From Bilabrum cf. latius (taxonomy: Eukaryota > Bigyra: Bicosoecida > Bigyra > Bicosoecida), in contig OZ237762.1 in the NCBI GenBank assembly GCA_965178125.1, forward strand, positions 124,001 through 188,000: DNA of 64,000 nt, given 5' to 3'. Every line of letters begins with the position of its first letter. Position 1 is the stretch's first letter. The position numbers and the translations under genes were made by a program. The notes below the pieces were generated by a model that had not been told where the DNA came from, ran no database searches, and saw only the letters and a program-made list of their open reading frames with translations. Shown here one piece after another: positions 30,801 to 43,288 of the stretch.

Positions 30801-31617
30801 GGGAGGGGCTGGGTGACGCGGACACCGAGGGTATGGGGGCGGGGTCTGGGAACTGAACGGACAGGCCCGTGGCGTTGGGCGCAAGGAACCTTCCCCTTGC
30901 ATCAGCGAAGGTTTGCGCCCAGGGAAGGAACAGCGTCAGCGTGTCGGTGCTATTCGGAGCCCTGGACATGTCCACGATGATCCTCCAGGCAGCCGAGCCC
31001 GAGCCGCTGACGGTCCCAGCGCTCCCGCCAGAGCCCCCAGCGGCAGTAGTCCCCACAGGGAACAGCTGCACGCCCATCACATCGATGCGGCCCCCTTCTG
31101 CGGTGCCTTCCACGGGTCCAAACTCCAGCCCCAGTCGATCGCCCGGCGGCACCCCCTCAGGGTCCCATGCCTGGCCCTGGGGCACCGCTGTAGACAGGCT
31201 CAAGGGGGGCAGCCAGCCGGGGCGCGGCCTGCCCACGGGCTCCGAGAAATTGGCGAGGAGGACAGACCTGTACACCGCCCCCGCGGTGCCTGCGGGCGTG
31301 CCGGGGGCGTTTATGTGCCCCGACTCTCTGCCGACCAGGTGCACTACACGCAGGTGCGCCTCGCTGTGCGGTGGGCCCTCCGCCACAACGGGCGAATAGA
31401 GCGAGTAGCTCGAGTACGTCCGGACCACGACCGCGCGGAAGCTGATGTTGCCCTTCCCTGCAGAGGAAGGGGGCTCCCAAGACACTGCCATCCTGGATTT
31501 TCCGTTGTCGCTATTGTGGGAGACGCCGTTACAGGAGCTGATCCGCTGTCTGCAGCAGGCGAGCAGGAGGGCCGAGGCAGCACGTCCAGAAATGCGACCG
31601 ATGCAGCACAAATTCAA
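27823..31617 (-). CDS. DOMON-cytochrome b561 membrane redox protein
   Basis: A 1264-residue frame, ATG 31617, TGA stop, one TAG as Gln at 29530. The N-terminus is hydrophobic and Cys-containing, a likely signal. Next come a long extracellular region, a Ser/Pro stalk (SPSPSPSVSPSPSSSP), a DOMON-like domain (DWVGLARSDQGRMTGD), an EGF-like module (CSGRGRCDLEQ, then CDECATGF) and a second DOMON (GWFALGFNPVAPRMAGAHVV). A cytochrome b561 region follows with histidines at helix starts (VAHGVMM, LSHQGLQ, GGHGVLG, LHQCTGW). The C-terminal tail is Gly/Ser/Arg-rich and cytosolic. Such proteins move electrons across membranes, for example as ferric reductases. The heme histidines fit the family pattern. 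Confidence 0.85.
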
Positions 31618-32734
31618 TAGAAATCAATAATTCATCCTACTCACAAGTCGGATTGGGCTGCGTCCAGTCGGCCACCATCAGAAACTGAAAGCGGCGACGA
31701 GGGATTTTCACCGTGCGCAAACAACATCTGGCCGCGGGCCGTCGTTCCAGACGACACCGGCAACGTGCATATAAATAACGGGTCATTTGCAGAGCCCGGG
31801 GTATATCGCCACGGTTGTGGCGCCGATATGCCGCAGTCCTTATCCACGAAAGCCCCAACTGCGAACGGCTTGTCGCTGCTTTCGCTCCCATGGTTTGGCC
31901 TGGTTTGGCACGTTGAGAGCCCAGTACTGAAGCCATAGCTTGTTGGGAACAATGTCACCGCTAAAAGTAGGTAAATGGCATGCACTCGCGAACCTGGTCG
32001 CATGATTCCACGCGAGGCCAAACGCTGGCATGACTCCAGCCGGTCGGCACAACTTGAAGCACCCGCAATCATGCCTGAGCACTTGTCCTTTTCCGTTGCG
32101 AAAAGTAGTTGCACTTTCACCAAATTTTGCGCGGCGCGTCGATGCAAACTCGGAACCAATAATTTTGGCGACCACCAGAGCCGCTGGGCTGCGGGGCCAG
32201 TGGTCGCTCGGACCCAATCCAGCCGTCGTCAACTCCCCTTGCAAGTTGATTTACCGACATCGCCATAATACTTGGCTTGATTTGTCGGGGCTGTTCTGCT
32301 TGGCTCGTTGCAGTTTCTCCACGGCTTTGGAGCGTTTCCGATCCCTGTGATTTGCGCACGCTGCGATCCCGGACTGCGCATACAGGGGGGCTAGCATGTT
32401 TTCCGAAGCCGATCTATTTGCAGAATCGGATTCTGAGGATGAGAGACAGCGGCAGCAAGCGCTTGAAGCGCAGACACTGAGGCGCACGAAGAGCAAAACA
32501 CGTCGCCAGTCCGCCATGTTTGCAGCGAAGTAGGCCAGCGTGAGCCGCAAAATTGGCGGTGCAGCAATTCCTGGAGTAGGATAGGGATCAGGATCATCTG
32601 GAAATACCATCCAGGACCGGGGCTAGTTCTTCTAGATGGGCAAAGTCCTTGCCCTTCAGGTCGCCAAACTGCGGTAGCCTGGGTCTGGTGGGTCCGTCGA
32701 TCATGGAATCCCGGTCCGAGAGGGGCTGATATAC
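31618..32734. other. Host intergenic region between divergent genes
   Basis: About 1.1 kb separating the divergent DOMON-b561 and polycystin genes; presumably holds both promoters. No conserved protein, RNA or repeat seen. Confidence 0.5.
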
Positions 32735-35700
32735 ATGTTCAAGATTACTCGAGACAAGAGCGTGCAGGAGGCCTTGCTATTCTTCGTGTTTTTGGTGCTG
32801 TTCATGGTGATAGTATTCCTCCTCTATGACGTGCACGAGGCCTTCGCGTCGAATTCCGCCATTGAGGACTTGCTGCTCAAAGAAGAGCTCGCTGGCACGG
32901 TGTACAAGAAAGATTTTAGCGAGATTATGACCCAGACAGAGATGTGGCAGTGGCTGGAGGGGCCGCTCGCCGATGGCCTGTGGCCGGAGGAGTTTTACAA
33001 CGGCGCCCCCATCCCCCCAGACCAGCAGGGGTACGCGCTGGACACCCTCCGTGTGGTGGGGGCGGTGCAGCTGCGGCAATCGAGGGCCTCTTTGGACTCG
33101 TGCGGGTCCTACGGGAGGTCGGACCTGAGCCGCGACTCTGTGACGACGATCCCCTGGGTCGAGGGGGTCAGCACGGGGGTGCTGTGGACGGGCGCCCCCA
33201 GTGCGGGGCTAGGGGTACCGCAGGAGGAGCCCGGGGGAGGAGGGGGCGGTGGGCCCAACGGCACCCAGGTCGCGAGCATGTACAGCGACAGCTTCGGGGC
33301 GGCTGGGCTGGACGTGCCCCTCTCCCTTGCACTGCCTGCCTGCCTGCAGCGGGGAACAGACTCGTACACGGGCCTGCCCGCGTGTGTGAGCGGGTACGAC
33401 ACGATGGACGGCCTGTGCGTGGATGTGTTCAGGGAGGGCGAGACAGAGGAGAGGAGGCCCTTCGTGAGGACGGGGCCGCTGGAGGGAGCGGCGGGAGGGT
33501 CTCCCGGCCTGCAGCTCAGGGACCAGGCCTCTGGGCTGACCCCGCAGCAGGCCGTGGAGCAGCGCGCCACCACCCTCCTGGGGGACGGAGTGTACGAGGT
33601 GGACGATCGAACGAGGGTGTACACGTGGCAGGACGGCCTGTCCAGCCAGGACGGGCTGTTTGGGTATGGGCCCAGCTACGGGACGGGGGGATACACGGCG
33701 CAGCTGCCAGCCAACAACAGAACAGAGGCGCTGAGAAGGCTGGCGATGCTCAAGCAGGACGGGTGGACGGACCGGGCCACGCGCGCGGTGGGCGTCTACG
33801 TGAACCTGTACAACACTGCCACTCGCCGGCTGACGGTGAGCCGCATGCTGTTCGAGCTCTTCCCTTCGGGGCACGTGATCAAGAGCGCGCGGTTCTACAC
33901 AGTGCCCGTGGTGGTCTACGACAGGGGCCTGGATCGGTTCCGCATGGCGCTGGAGCTGGTGTTCGTGCTGTACCTGGTGTACTACTTCGTCAAGCAGGTG
34001 AGGCGCGTGGCCTACGCGCCCTCGGTGCAGTCGTACGTGACCCGATTCGCCAACCTGTTCGAGCTGTCCATCCTGGCTCTGGCCTTCCTCATCCTGGGGT
34101 AGTGGCTGCGGTTTGTGGTCTCCTCCATCCGCGAGTTTGACGTGAACGAGCCAAGGTTTACGGACTATTTCGACGAGGCCGAGATCTTCGTGAACGTGAC
34201 CTCCTGGGCGGGCATCATGGTGCTCATGCTGGTGCTCAAGCTGTTCTAGTTCCTCTCCATCAACAAGAGGTTCGCCCTGCTGTGGCTCACCCTCTACAGG
34301 GCCGCTGTGGACATCGCCGCGTTCGCCGTGACCTTTTTCCTCGTCGCGGGAGGGTTCGCGTTCGCGGGGCACAACCTGTTTGGCCACGTGCTGGTGGACT
34401 TCAAGTCCTTCGGGTTCTCATTTGCAACTCTCCTGCGGTATGCCCTTGGCATGTTTTCCTACGAGGACCTGGCGCAGGCCAGGCCCGCGGTGGCCGGCAT
34501 CTTCTTCACTCTGTACGTGGGCATGGTGACCCTGGTGGTGCTTTCCATGGTGGTGGCGGTCCTTGTCAGGCACTACCACGCCATCATCGAGGAGCAAAGG
34601 TTCTATGACAGGTGGCTCGAATCTGCGCTCACCTTCGAGGCCAGCGTGATGATTCGGATGCGGGTGGGCTTGAAGGAGATGGCCTCGTGGTGCAGGTCCT
34701 CTGTGTGCTTCTCGTGCTGTCCCCGGGATACCACTGTCATTCAGAGCGGGGACAGCGGCAGTGTGGAGAGGCCCGGAGGGAGCAAGGACCTGCCGCCTGC
34801 TAGCAGCAGCAGCGGTGCTAGTGGAGACAGCGGGGGCACGAACGAGGAAAGGGAGCGCCGCACGTGGCAGGCCGAGGCCGCCTTCCTCAAGGTCCTGCAC
34901 AAGTGCATGCAGCAGGCTAAGTGGACCCGCAGCATAGACCTGTTCGAGTATTTCGAAAAGGTGTACCAGGAGAGCGGCAGCAACAACTTTCTGTACGTCG
35001 GGTGGGAGGAGCTGGTGGCGCTCACAACCAAGCCAGGCAGGACGTACGACCCCCCGATGGCCGCTCACCCAAAGCTCTCCGCCACGCAGCTCATCGAGGC
35101 CTACACGGCCTGGAAGGACACCACCGTGGTGGGGGCGGGCACCGAGCACGAGAGGGTGGAGCAGGAGGTGAATCGCCTGGGGCTACGGCCCTACGTGGTC
35201 AACAAGGTCAACAGGGCGGGGCAGGTGCAGCGCAGGCGGCTCTACATTGACCAGGAGAAGGCCTAGGTGCTCAACTTCGCCGGCAGCAAGATGACCAAGA
35301 GGCTGCCCATCACGCAGCTCGTGCAGCTGGAGCAGACGGACCGGCAGCCCGCGCGCCTGTCCATGGTCTTCACCTCCCAGGGCGTGCCACCCGAGGACGA
35401 GGAGCTCATGGGCGTGGGGGGGCTAGAGACCAAGTTCGTGATCGACTTCCAGTCCCAGTAGCGGGCCATGCAGTTCCTGAAGGAGATCCGGCAGTGCAGG
35501 GCAGAGATGGTCAAGCGCATCGAGCAGCTTCAGAAGGACCTGGGTGAGGCCGGGGCAGCCGCGGCGGCAGCTCGGGCTGGGCCAGACGGGTCGGTCAAGC
35601 CCGGGGGCGGGCCCAAGCCCGCGGTGGGGCCCAAGCGCAAGAGTAAGAAGTCCATCCGAGAGCGGGTAGAGACGGAGAGGAGAGCCACGGTGACACCCGG

Positions 35701-35803
35701 GCTCAAGGGAGCGGGCGCGGCGCTGTCTGCCGCCATGGCCTTCAGGCGAGGCACGACCCACGGCACGAGGAGCAAGCAGCCGTTCGCGAGCGAGCAACAG
35801 TAG

Positions 35804-35838
<35 letters not shown>

Positions 35839-35854
35839 GGGAGGGGCGTCGTGA
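32735..35854 (+). CDS. Polycystin-2-like cation channel
   Basis: A 1039-residue frame, ATG 32735, TGA stop, five TAGs as Gln. TM1 is LLFFVFLVLFMVIVFLL. A large extracellular polycystin-type loop follows (TVYKKDFSEIM, then VGVYVNLYNTATRRLTVSRML). Further TM segments include VFVLYLVYYFVKQVRR, ILALAFLILGQWLRF and MVLMLVLKLFQFLSINKRF. The pore region FATLLRYALGMFSYEDL leads to the last helix FTLYVGMVTLVVLSMVVAVL. Two TAGs lie in or beside TM segments. The C-terminal 350 residues hold a coiled coil (FLKEIRQCRAEMVKRIEQL), a basic linker and a GHGHGH run. Likely a Ca2+-permeable channel of cilia or endomembranes. Family usual length is about 970 residues, so it looks complete. Confidence 0.85.
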
Positions 35855-36003
35855 GATCGATATTGATAGCATGTAGCTGGTGCGATCCAAGGTGTTTCTG
35901 TGATCATGCGATAGTCAGGTTGGATCTTCGATAACATCAAATGGCCGCAATGAGTCCACTGCGTATCTGCCGTGTTCACAAGATCACGACCCATGGTCCC
36001 TTC

Positions 36004-38853
36004 TCACATACGTTCCATCGCAGCAGCCTCCCACTCTATAGCCCCTGCGACTAACTCTGCCTCCCGCTTGGCTTGCTTCTCCTTGTGCCTGGCGCTCGAT
36101 GGTCGCGAGGCATTCAGCGCGGACCAGCAAGCGGCAGCCACTGAGCCGCTGCCGCTGCGCATCTCTCCGCGATGCGGCAGATCACCGCCCGCCACATCCT
36201 ACTCGAACCAGCCATTGTCCCACCCAAACGAGGCATCGATGCTCAGGCGCCTGTCGAGCGAGAACTCAGCTGCTGGCACTGCAACCGCAGACATGGCCAC
36301 CGTTGCAGCGCGCGCATCCCTGGCGAGGCGAGCATCGGACCGGAGCAAGTGCTCGCAGGCGAGCGCATCCCCCGCCCGCACCGCGAGCAGCACCGCCTGG
36401 TCCGCCCTCGCCAGCACCCTGTGCCTCCGTGTTGGCCCGTCTTTGCCTTCTCCCGCGCGCCCCAGCCACTCTGCCACCTGGTGCGCCATGACTAGCGCAC
36501 CAAGCGCCTCCAATGGGTCTTCCTCACCCTCCTAATCACCATCCTGATCGCAAGCACCGCCTGTCTGACCCAAACACCGGCAAAGCGCCAGGCAGGAGGA
36601 GTCGAGCAACCCCTGTGCACTGCCCTTAGGCTGCACCACAATTCCATACACCCACTGCAACACCTCCAGCTCTCTGCGGCCCAGAACTCGCACGCACAAC
36701 TCGGTGGCTCGGCTAGACGCACGCACCAAAGCTCGCAGAGCCACTTGACCGGGTCTCGCTGCTCCATGAGATAGAGCCTGCCCATCCTGCGCGGCACCTG
36801 TGGTCCGCGGTGCCTACTCCACTGGGCGGTGATCGGTCTCCACCTCCCCTTCCATCTTACCCTCCACCTCACCCTCCCTGCTCACCTGCAGCACCCACGG
36901 ACCCACCGCAGTCCGTGTTCCGTCCACTGACACGCTCCCGATTGGCCCCCTGTGCCCGTGTCTATGTCTAGTCCTACCGCCATTGCCAGCGTCTGCCGAC
37001 GGTATGATATTCTTTTCACCCGCACCCTGAGGACGGAAACTGAGGAACAGAGCCTGAGCACTGGTCCACATCGGGTCGTCACCCCCATGGTGACCCACCC
37101 CATCTCCATGGTGACCCACCCCGTCTAGAGGCCTGCCACCACTCACGCTCATCCTCACCCCCAAGCCTGCTTGCCCGCTGGACAGCCCAACGCGGTGCAG
37201 TGCACTGCAACGGCCCACCACGCCATCGCCACCGCCACCGCCACGACCACCGCGCCGATGCCCAGGCCCACCGGAAGGACGCCCCCACGCTGATGCAGGT
37301 ACCCGCACCAGCACCGCAACAGCTCGCATTCCCTGCACCTCTGCCACGCGGGGCTTCCCCCCCACACCTGCACCTCTTTCACCTCCCTCGTGCTGCCCTC
37401 GCCCCGCCTCCATCAGGCGAGCGAGGCCCCTAGCCACTCCAGCATCCCCGCCCCTGTACCCCGGCTGCACCGCCCTGCATGCTGCGTCCAGGGCCGCCAG
37501 CACAGCGCCCTCTTGCCTGGCCCCTGCCTCAAGCTCCTCGGGGCACACGAGCAGAGACCCCAGGAGAGGCAGCGGCACTGCAGTGCGGTGCAGCAGCGCC
37601 TCTCCCTCGCGCTCCACTGCGGACCAGCAGGCCGAGCTCACTCGAGCCAGGGCACACAGCCGCTCCTCCGTCAGGGCTGGAGCTGCCCCCCCAGGGTCAG
37701 CATCAGCATCAAGCTCAGCGCCAGCATCAGCATCAGCATCAAGCTCAGCGCCAGTTTGCATGGGCTCAGCCCCCCAAGCATCGTCGATTGCCTGCCCCTG
37801 CTCGCCGACCCGATGGGTAGACTGCCGCTGAAGCATGCCGCGGACACGGACCCGGTCGTACCGGAGGTTCGAGTTAGACGGGTCCTCTGCAACACTCGTC
37901 ACACCGTGCTGCAGGCACGTGGCCTCGAGCCGCTGCCTGCTAAAGGGTAGCAGCGGCCGCAGCAGTCGGATGGCAGTTCGCTCTTTGATAAGAGACTCAG
38001 TGAGCTGGCTCTCTCCTTTGACAGCAGCGCCAGCTCCAGCGCTTGGTCCATATCCAGCTCGTGCTCCATTTCCTGGTATTGGCGCTGGCAGCGAGGTGCA
38101 TGCCTCCATGCCGCCGAGGCCTCGCAGCCTAGAGCGCCTCCCCATGCGGAGGAGAACCGTCTCGGCCTGGTCGCCCGCATGGTGTCCAAGCATCACTGCA
38201 TCCGCCTTCAAGCGATCAAGACCCTCACGGAACGCTGCAAGCCGGGCCTGTCGTGCCATGTCGTGAGAAATCGACACCCTGCCACCGCCAGTGCTCGTCT
38301 GGCCCGCTTGCTAGTTGAAAATACCGGCGCTATCATGTGGCGACGTGAGCACGTACGTGTGTATTCTGAACGGAAGCTGCTTTCTCAAATGGCCCTGCTG
38401 CGTATCGAGACTATCCCAACGAACCGAGCAGATTGCAACCTGTGCAAAGCCATTTTGGAACAACGTCTCGGCTGCAAATTTAGCTTCCAACAGCGACTCA
38501 GGCCGAATTCCGTGGTCAATTATCAAAGCAGAAACATCATACGAGCTGCTTCGACTCCACTGCTGTGCAAGGCAAGCTAGAGCAAGGCTATCTGTACCTC
38601 CACTAACTGCAACTGCGAACCTTTGGAGCTTTTGGGCATACCTGGAACCGATTCCTCGCTCTACATTTGTATTATAATTGATTATTGTGCTCATACTATC
38701 TGTAAATTCCTGCATGGACACTGGTGTCATACCGCACAATGGAACCAGGCGCCTCGTCGCAATGCTAGCAGCATATCGCAATTGCTTTTCCAGGCACGCA
38801 GTGGCTCGCCTTGGGCGCGCCCGTCGAATTAAATGCATATATTCAATGCACAA
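36004..38853 (-). CDS. tilS: tRNA(Ile)-lysidine synthase-like protein with long C-terminal extension
   Basis: A 949-residue frame, ATG 38853, TGA stop, five or so TAGs as Gln. The PP-loop SGGTDS sits at about 84-89. The rest of the TilS core is ALIIDHGIR, ARQARLAAFREGLDR, LGHHAGDQAETVLLR, then RLLRPLLPF and EDPSN at about 300. TilS modifies C34 of tRNA-Ile(CAU) to lysidine. In eukaryotes it is expected only for organelles, and the Arg-rich, acid-poor N-terminus could be a mitochondrial targeting peptide. Bacterial TilS is around 430 residues; here about 550 further residues follow, low-complexity with no known domain. The 150 bases to the polycystin stop are convergent. Confidence 0.75.
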
Positions 38854-40468
38854 GGTCCATTGTCGCCGAAGTCACGGGGTGTGGGACGTAGATGGATTAG
38901 AGCCACTTGCAGTGCGGTGCACTCATCCGCACTTTGTTCCAAAGTACACTGTACAAATGCAGGCAGCCAAGCCAAAAAAATCTCCTGGTGGGGGAGATGG
39001 ACCCTTTATGGGCCCTAGCCTTAGCACATAGTGCTTTGGCTATATTCTTCCTTCCTATGGGATGGGAGAAGCCGACGCCTGGATTGGCATTGTCGGCTGC
39101 ACCGGGTTCGGTGCCTGTGCTGGTTGAGCAGCACAGCCCTGTTCAGGCGTCCTGGAGTGTCGTCTGCGCAGCGGAAGAAGAGCTAAATAGCTCTCGATTC
39201 CACTCGAGATCCCTGTGGGGGCTGCGAAGTGGTTATGGCCCGTTCGCCGATGTGCGCGGGAAGGTCTACGACCAAACGGTCGGGAAGGTGTTTACCGCCT
39301 CCGACGCCCGTACTGTCATTTCAGCACGGGATTTCTTCCCTTGTGGAGAAAATGGGTTCTTTGAAGCCCTAGTCTTAGCATCTAATGCTTTGGCGCCGGT
39401 CTACCTGCCGGAGAGCAGGGCGATTGGTTTCTGCACCGTTGGTGCCACCTATTCCGACGCCCGTACTGTCATTTCAGCACGGGATTTCTCCCCTTGTGGA
39501 GAAAATGGGTTCTTTGAAGCCCTAGCCTTAGCATCTAATGCTTTGGCGCCGGTCTACCTGCCGGAGAGCAGGGCGATTGGTTTCTGCACCGTTGGTGCCA
39601 CCTATATCAGCCGGGCCCGGGGACACCGAGCTCGGGAAGACTCCCAGGAGGGGGAGCCTCGGAACTATTCACATATTTACGCTGACAGTTCCAGAGACGA
39701 GCATGATTGTGTGCGTGCTCGACCCTCAGAGGGATCGCGAGTCCGGACGATCCTGGAAGTGACGTCGGAGGCTGGAGGGGCACTCCGTGGTGGGTCTGGA
39801 CCGCGCATAATGCCGGGTCCACGCAGTATGCCTGTGTGTCTACGGATATCCGAAATAAAGGCTCCGGGACTGCTGCGAAGGAGGGCTTGAAGGCGACAAA
39901 GGGAGGTCCCAACATCAGGGCCGGTACATGGGGGGCCTTTGGTCTGAAAGGGTCGGGGGTCTTGTAGTCCTCTTATGAGGGCTCCTACCGCTGCAGGTGA
40001 TCACCTGAGATATGGTGCATCTGTGGCGGGTTCGGTAACTTAACCCAACAATGTATTTCTGTATTTCTGTATTTCAAGCCAACACCAGAATTCTCACCGG
40101 ACCTGGCGTGGATTCTTGAGGATGGAGATTGATCAGAGCGGGAATAAACTCGATGAAGATAGAAGTAGTGAAGATAGCAACTATGTCGAACTCCTGGTGA
40201 GTAGAATGTGTATGACTGCTCCCGAAACCGTTGAGCAAAAGTTGCAGCTGCGCTGGAAGCATTGCTACAGCCAAATCTGCAGTTTTGAAGGCTCATACAT
40301 GCGATTTACTCATACAGTCAACTATTGGTACCGCTATGGCACGGCTTTCTTCCGATACACGTGCGGGCGACACATCTTGTCGAATTGAGCCGCGGCCTTT
40401 GCGGCGATCCTAGGTGGCATGAGTCGAATCGGAATCAAGATACCCCAGTAGGTTCCTCATTGTTTTGT
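38854..40468. other. Host intergenic region with duplicated block
   Basis: Contains the 153-bp duplication and, further right, a short ATTTCTGT triple repeat near 40050. A 327-codon frame crosses the duplication at 38907-39890 but has no recognisable domain. Confidence 0.5.
39301..39606. repeat. 153-bp tandem duplication
   Basis: Two almost identical copies (39301-39453 and 39454-39606) starting CCGACGCCCGTACTGTCATT. A degraded third relative with GGCCCTAGCCTTAGCA lies at about 38985-39065. The period is a multiple of three. Confidence 0.9.
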
Positions 40469-41545
40469 ATGTTGCAGGATACTTATGAAGGAGCTGAGCG
40501 GCCCGACGCGCCAAGATTTCTCGGGTCCCGGTGTTCTTGCTGTACCGATTCGGTGCAGTACGGTGTTTGTGGTGTGTTCACTGCAGTTGCAATGGCTCTA
40601 TTGGTTCTGGTTGCGTTGGTGTCGCAACCCGTTCCCTTCCCCGACTCGGGCTTGCACCCGAACCCGCACGCGCTCCCCTGCCCCTGGTCGCCGAACGGCA
40701 CCAGGATGAATGGCAGCATGGCCTGGCAGGTCCTGCAACAGACGAGCACCAACAGCCTCAGGCAGGCAGCCGGGACAAATAGCAGATAGAAATCAATTGG
40801 TATTTTGGAGCGCGGGAGCATGGTGGTGCGGCACGCAGCCGCCTCTGTCCTCCGCGGCATCGGTCTCTTGACCCCTCTGCCTCTGCAAGACGCCGCGAAG
40901 CTCCCGCCCCCCGCTGTGCTGGTGCCTGAGTCCACGCAGGTATCGCTCTGCTGGCAGCCTTACCTCTGGGCCGGGGACGAGGTGATTTACCAGGTGGAAC
41001 GGTCCGTATGGTGGAACACGACGAGCTTCCGGTCGCAGCCGGGTGTGACGAGCGTGTCCGGCGCCACGATGCAGTGGCAGCTGGCGTACATGGGCAACAG
41101 CACGCACGCGACCATCGCGGGTCTGCTGCCCGGCACGAACATCAGCCTGAGGGTGCGCTGGCTCAACCGCACCAGGACCGGGCCGTGGTCGGACCCGGTG
41201 CCGGCCACCCTGCCCGAGCGGGGGCAGTGCGGGAACAAGCAGGACATGCGCAGCCTGAGGGACCACTTCAGCAAGTACAAGGGTGACGTGCAGTGGTGCC
41301 TTGCGACCAACCTGGGGAACCAGCCCAAGGCCGTGGAGTGCCTCGAGCACGAGCTAGACATGTCCGGGAGGTGCGCGGCCTGCTGGCTTGGCATGGGGAG
41401 GTGCGCCCTGCAGAAGTGCCACATGTGCGCCTTTGTGCCCGTGGATCCCAAGCTGGGCCCCGCCTGCAACAACTGCACGGAGACGGAGTGCTTCCCGCAG
41501 ACGGTCGAGTGCACCGGGGTGCCTAGGTGGAGGCTGCCGCGGTGA
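40469..41545 (+). CDS. Membrane-anchored or secreted fibronectin type III protein
   Basis: A frame of about 358 residues ending in TGA, with one TAG as Gln at 40787 (TNSRQKSIG). A hydrophobic stretch GVFTAVAMALLVLVALVSQP acts as signal or signal-anchor; an ATG at 40592 inside it is an alternative start. An FN3-like domain follows (STQVSLCWQPYLWAGDEVIY ... RVRWLNRTRTGPWSDPVPA), then a Cys-rich region of about 95 residues (CAACWLGMGRCALQKCHMC, CNNCTETECFPQTVEC). Probably extracellular. The 5' end may carry an intron. Confidence 0.55.
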
Positions 41546-41797
41546 CGGGGACGAGGAGGAGGCACAATTCATTAATGAAAAAAAAATAGGTATTGCGAGG
41601 ACGGGGGGTTCAAGGGGTGCCGCCCCGGGTCCTTGTTTGTTTGCTTGCTTAGTTGCGTCTTCGATTTCTTTATATTCAGTCACTGGATGTGCGGCGGGCC
41701 CGCTGGGCGACAGACATACTAGAAGAAAACATGGCTCGCAGTAACGATGCACACGCTGGCAATTTACTTCTGGCAGGAGCCTGCATACACCGCACGC

Positions 41798-42303
41798 TCA
41801 AGCTAGAACGCACCCCTCAGCCTCGTCTTTCGAGGGCGTTCTGAAGTCAATTAGCTCAACGTCAAACTTCAGGTCCGCGTTGGGAGGGATCACGCCCCCT
41901 GCACCAGCCTCCCCGTATGCTTTGGAAGACGGTGCATGGATGATTGCCTTCTCTCCTGCGATGAGGAAAGAAGAGACCAGTCGGCGCACAATGCTGCAGA
42001 TCACGGACCATAGCAATCTCCCAGTTCCTGCACGAGTACTGGCTAACCTTTCGACATCTTTGCGACGCCTTCGTCCCACGCTTCAATGACTTGTCCTACT
42101 CCCAGAGTGAACTTAAAAGTCCTGCCTTTCGTTCTGCTGCTGTCAAACGTCGTGCCATCCTCAAGGGTTCCGGTGTAATGCATCTCGCATATGTCTCCGG
42201 TCTTGGGATAAGACTTGCCATCTCCAGCAGTTATGGTCTCGACCTTGAACTCCATTTTGAGCGCCAGATGTTCAGCATTCGGGGCTTCACTTGCAGTTTC
42301 CAC
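41798..42303 (-). CDS. FKBP-type peptidyl-prolyl isomerase, two exons
   Basis: Exon 1 runs from ATG 42303 (or the in-frame ATG at 42255, which fits the usual FKBP12 start better) to 42048. Exon 2 runs from 41955 to the TGA at 41798. The intron 42047-41956 has GT and AG ends. The joined protein reads KVETITAGDGKSYPKTGD, MHYTGTLEDGTTFDSSRTKG, GQVIEAWDEGVAKMSKGEKA, GVIPPNADLKFDVELIDF, a complete FKBP12-type domain that binds FK506-like ligands and isomerises Xaa-Pro bonds. Divergent from SAR1 with 93 bases between. No TAG inside. Confidence 0.9.
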
Positions 42304-42396
42304 AGAGCAAACAAATTGCGCCTTACAAATACTGATTGAATACGATTTAAGCTTGCCAGCCGGTAGGTCCGAGCATTAGGTGCGGCGTTCGCTGAA

Positions 42397-43288
42397 ATGG
42401 CTGCTATTCTTGGGTGGTTCTATGATTTGTTTGCATCTTGGGGTGAGTTCTTGGGAGCAATGTGTCGCGGTGGTCCTCCGCGAATGCCACGTTGACGTGG
42501 CGAATACCGAACCCTACCAGCCACGTTCCCAAGCTTTCAGTCACGTGTCTGGCTTCAAATTGTCTTACTGACGCAATCATTCATTTTCTACATCCCTCGA
42601 GAGCAGGTCTTTTCATGAAGGAGGCTAAAGTGTTGTTTTTGGGCTTGGATTCGGCCGGCAAGACAACCCTTCTACACGTGCTCAAGCACGGGTCTGTCAT
42701 GGCGCATGAGCCGACTACCCATGCAGGTGAGGCTGGCAATGACGCCTTTAATGGATAGACTACATGAAATGGGCGCAGCGGCAATCCCTGGTGAATCTCA
42801 TGGGTCGATGTCTTTGTGTTTGTAGAGCTTGGCCTAGTTGCTCTTCGTTGTCTGCTCCCAGTCTCACAGGCAAGGAGGAAGTTATCGTTGGTAGCCTAAA
42901 GATTGAAGCTCATGATCTTGGTGGCCACAAGGGTGCCCGACGAGGATGGGACCGATTCTTCACAGAGGTGGATGGCGTCGTGTTCATCGTCGACAGTGCC
43001 GACAGGGAGCGCCTCACAGAGGCAGCCACGGTGCTGGGCGAGGTGCTGGACCCTCGCAACGAAAAGTTGAAGGAGACCCCCGTGCTGGTGCTGGGGAACA
43101 AGATCGACAAGGCCGGCGCGTGCACGGAGGACGAGCTGAAGGCCTCTCTGAACCTCATGCACACCACGGGCAAGGACGACGCGGGGCTGGCCGACGGGGT
43201 GCGACCGCTGGAGATTTTCATGTGCACCGTGACTGGCCAGGCGGGTTTCAAGGAGGGTTTCGATTGGTTGGCGACACACATCGAGTGA
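42397..43288 (+). CDS. SAR1: SAR1 small GTPase, three exons
   Basis: Exons 42397-42442, 42607-42726 and 42870-43288, introns with GT-AG ends, TGA stop. Motifs: N-terminal amphipathic [16 protein letters not shown]-loop [13 protein letters not shown], switch region [18 protein letters not shown] (SAR1 uses DLGGH in place of the Ras DTAG motif), NKID, and C-terminus [16 protein letters not shown]1 drives COPII coat assembly at the ER. The SAR1 identity rests on HxPTxH and GARRxW. It proves that the surrounding DNA is nuclear eukaryotic. Confidence 0.92.

Noticed and set aside
38907-39890. 327-codon frame over the 153-bp duplication
   Set aside because: No similarity to a known family; the sequence looks like a duplicated non-coding block, although the period divisible by three leaves some doubt.
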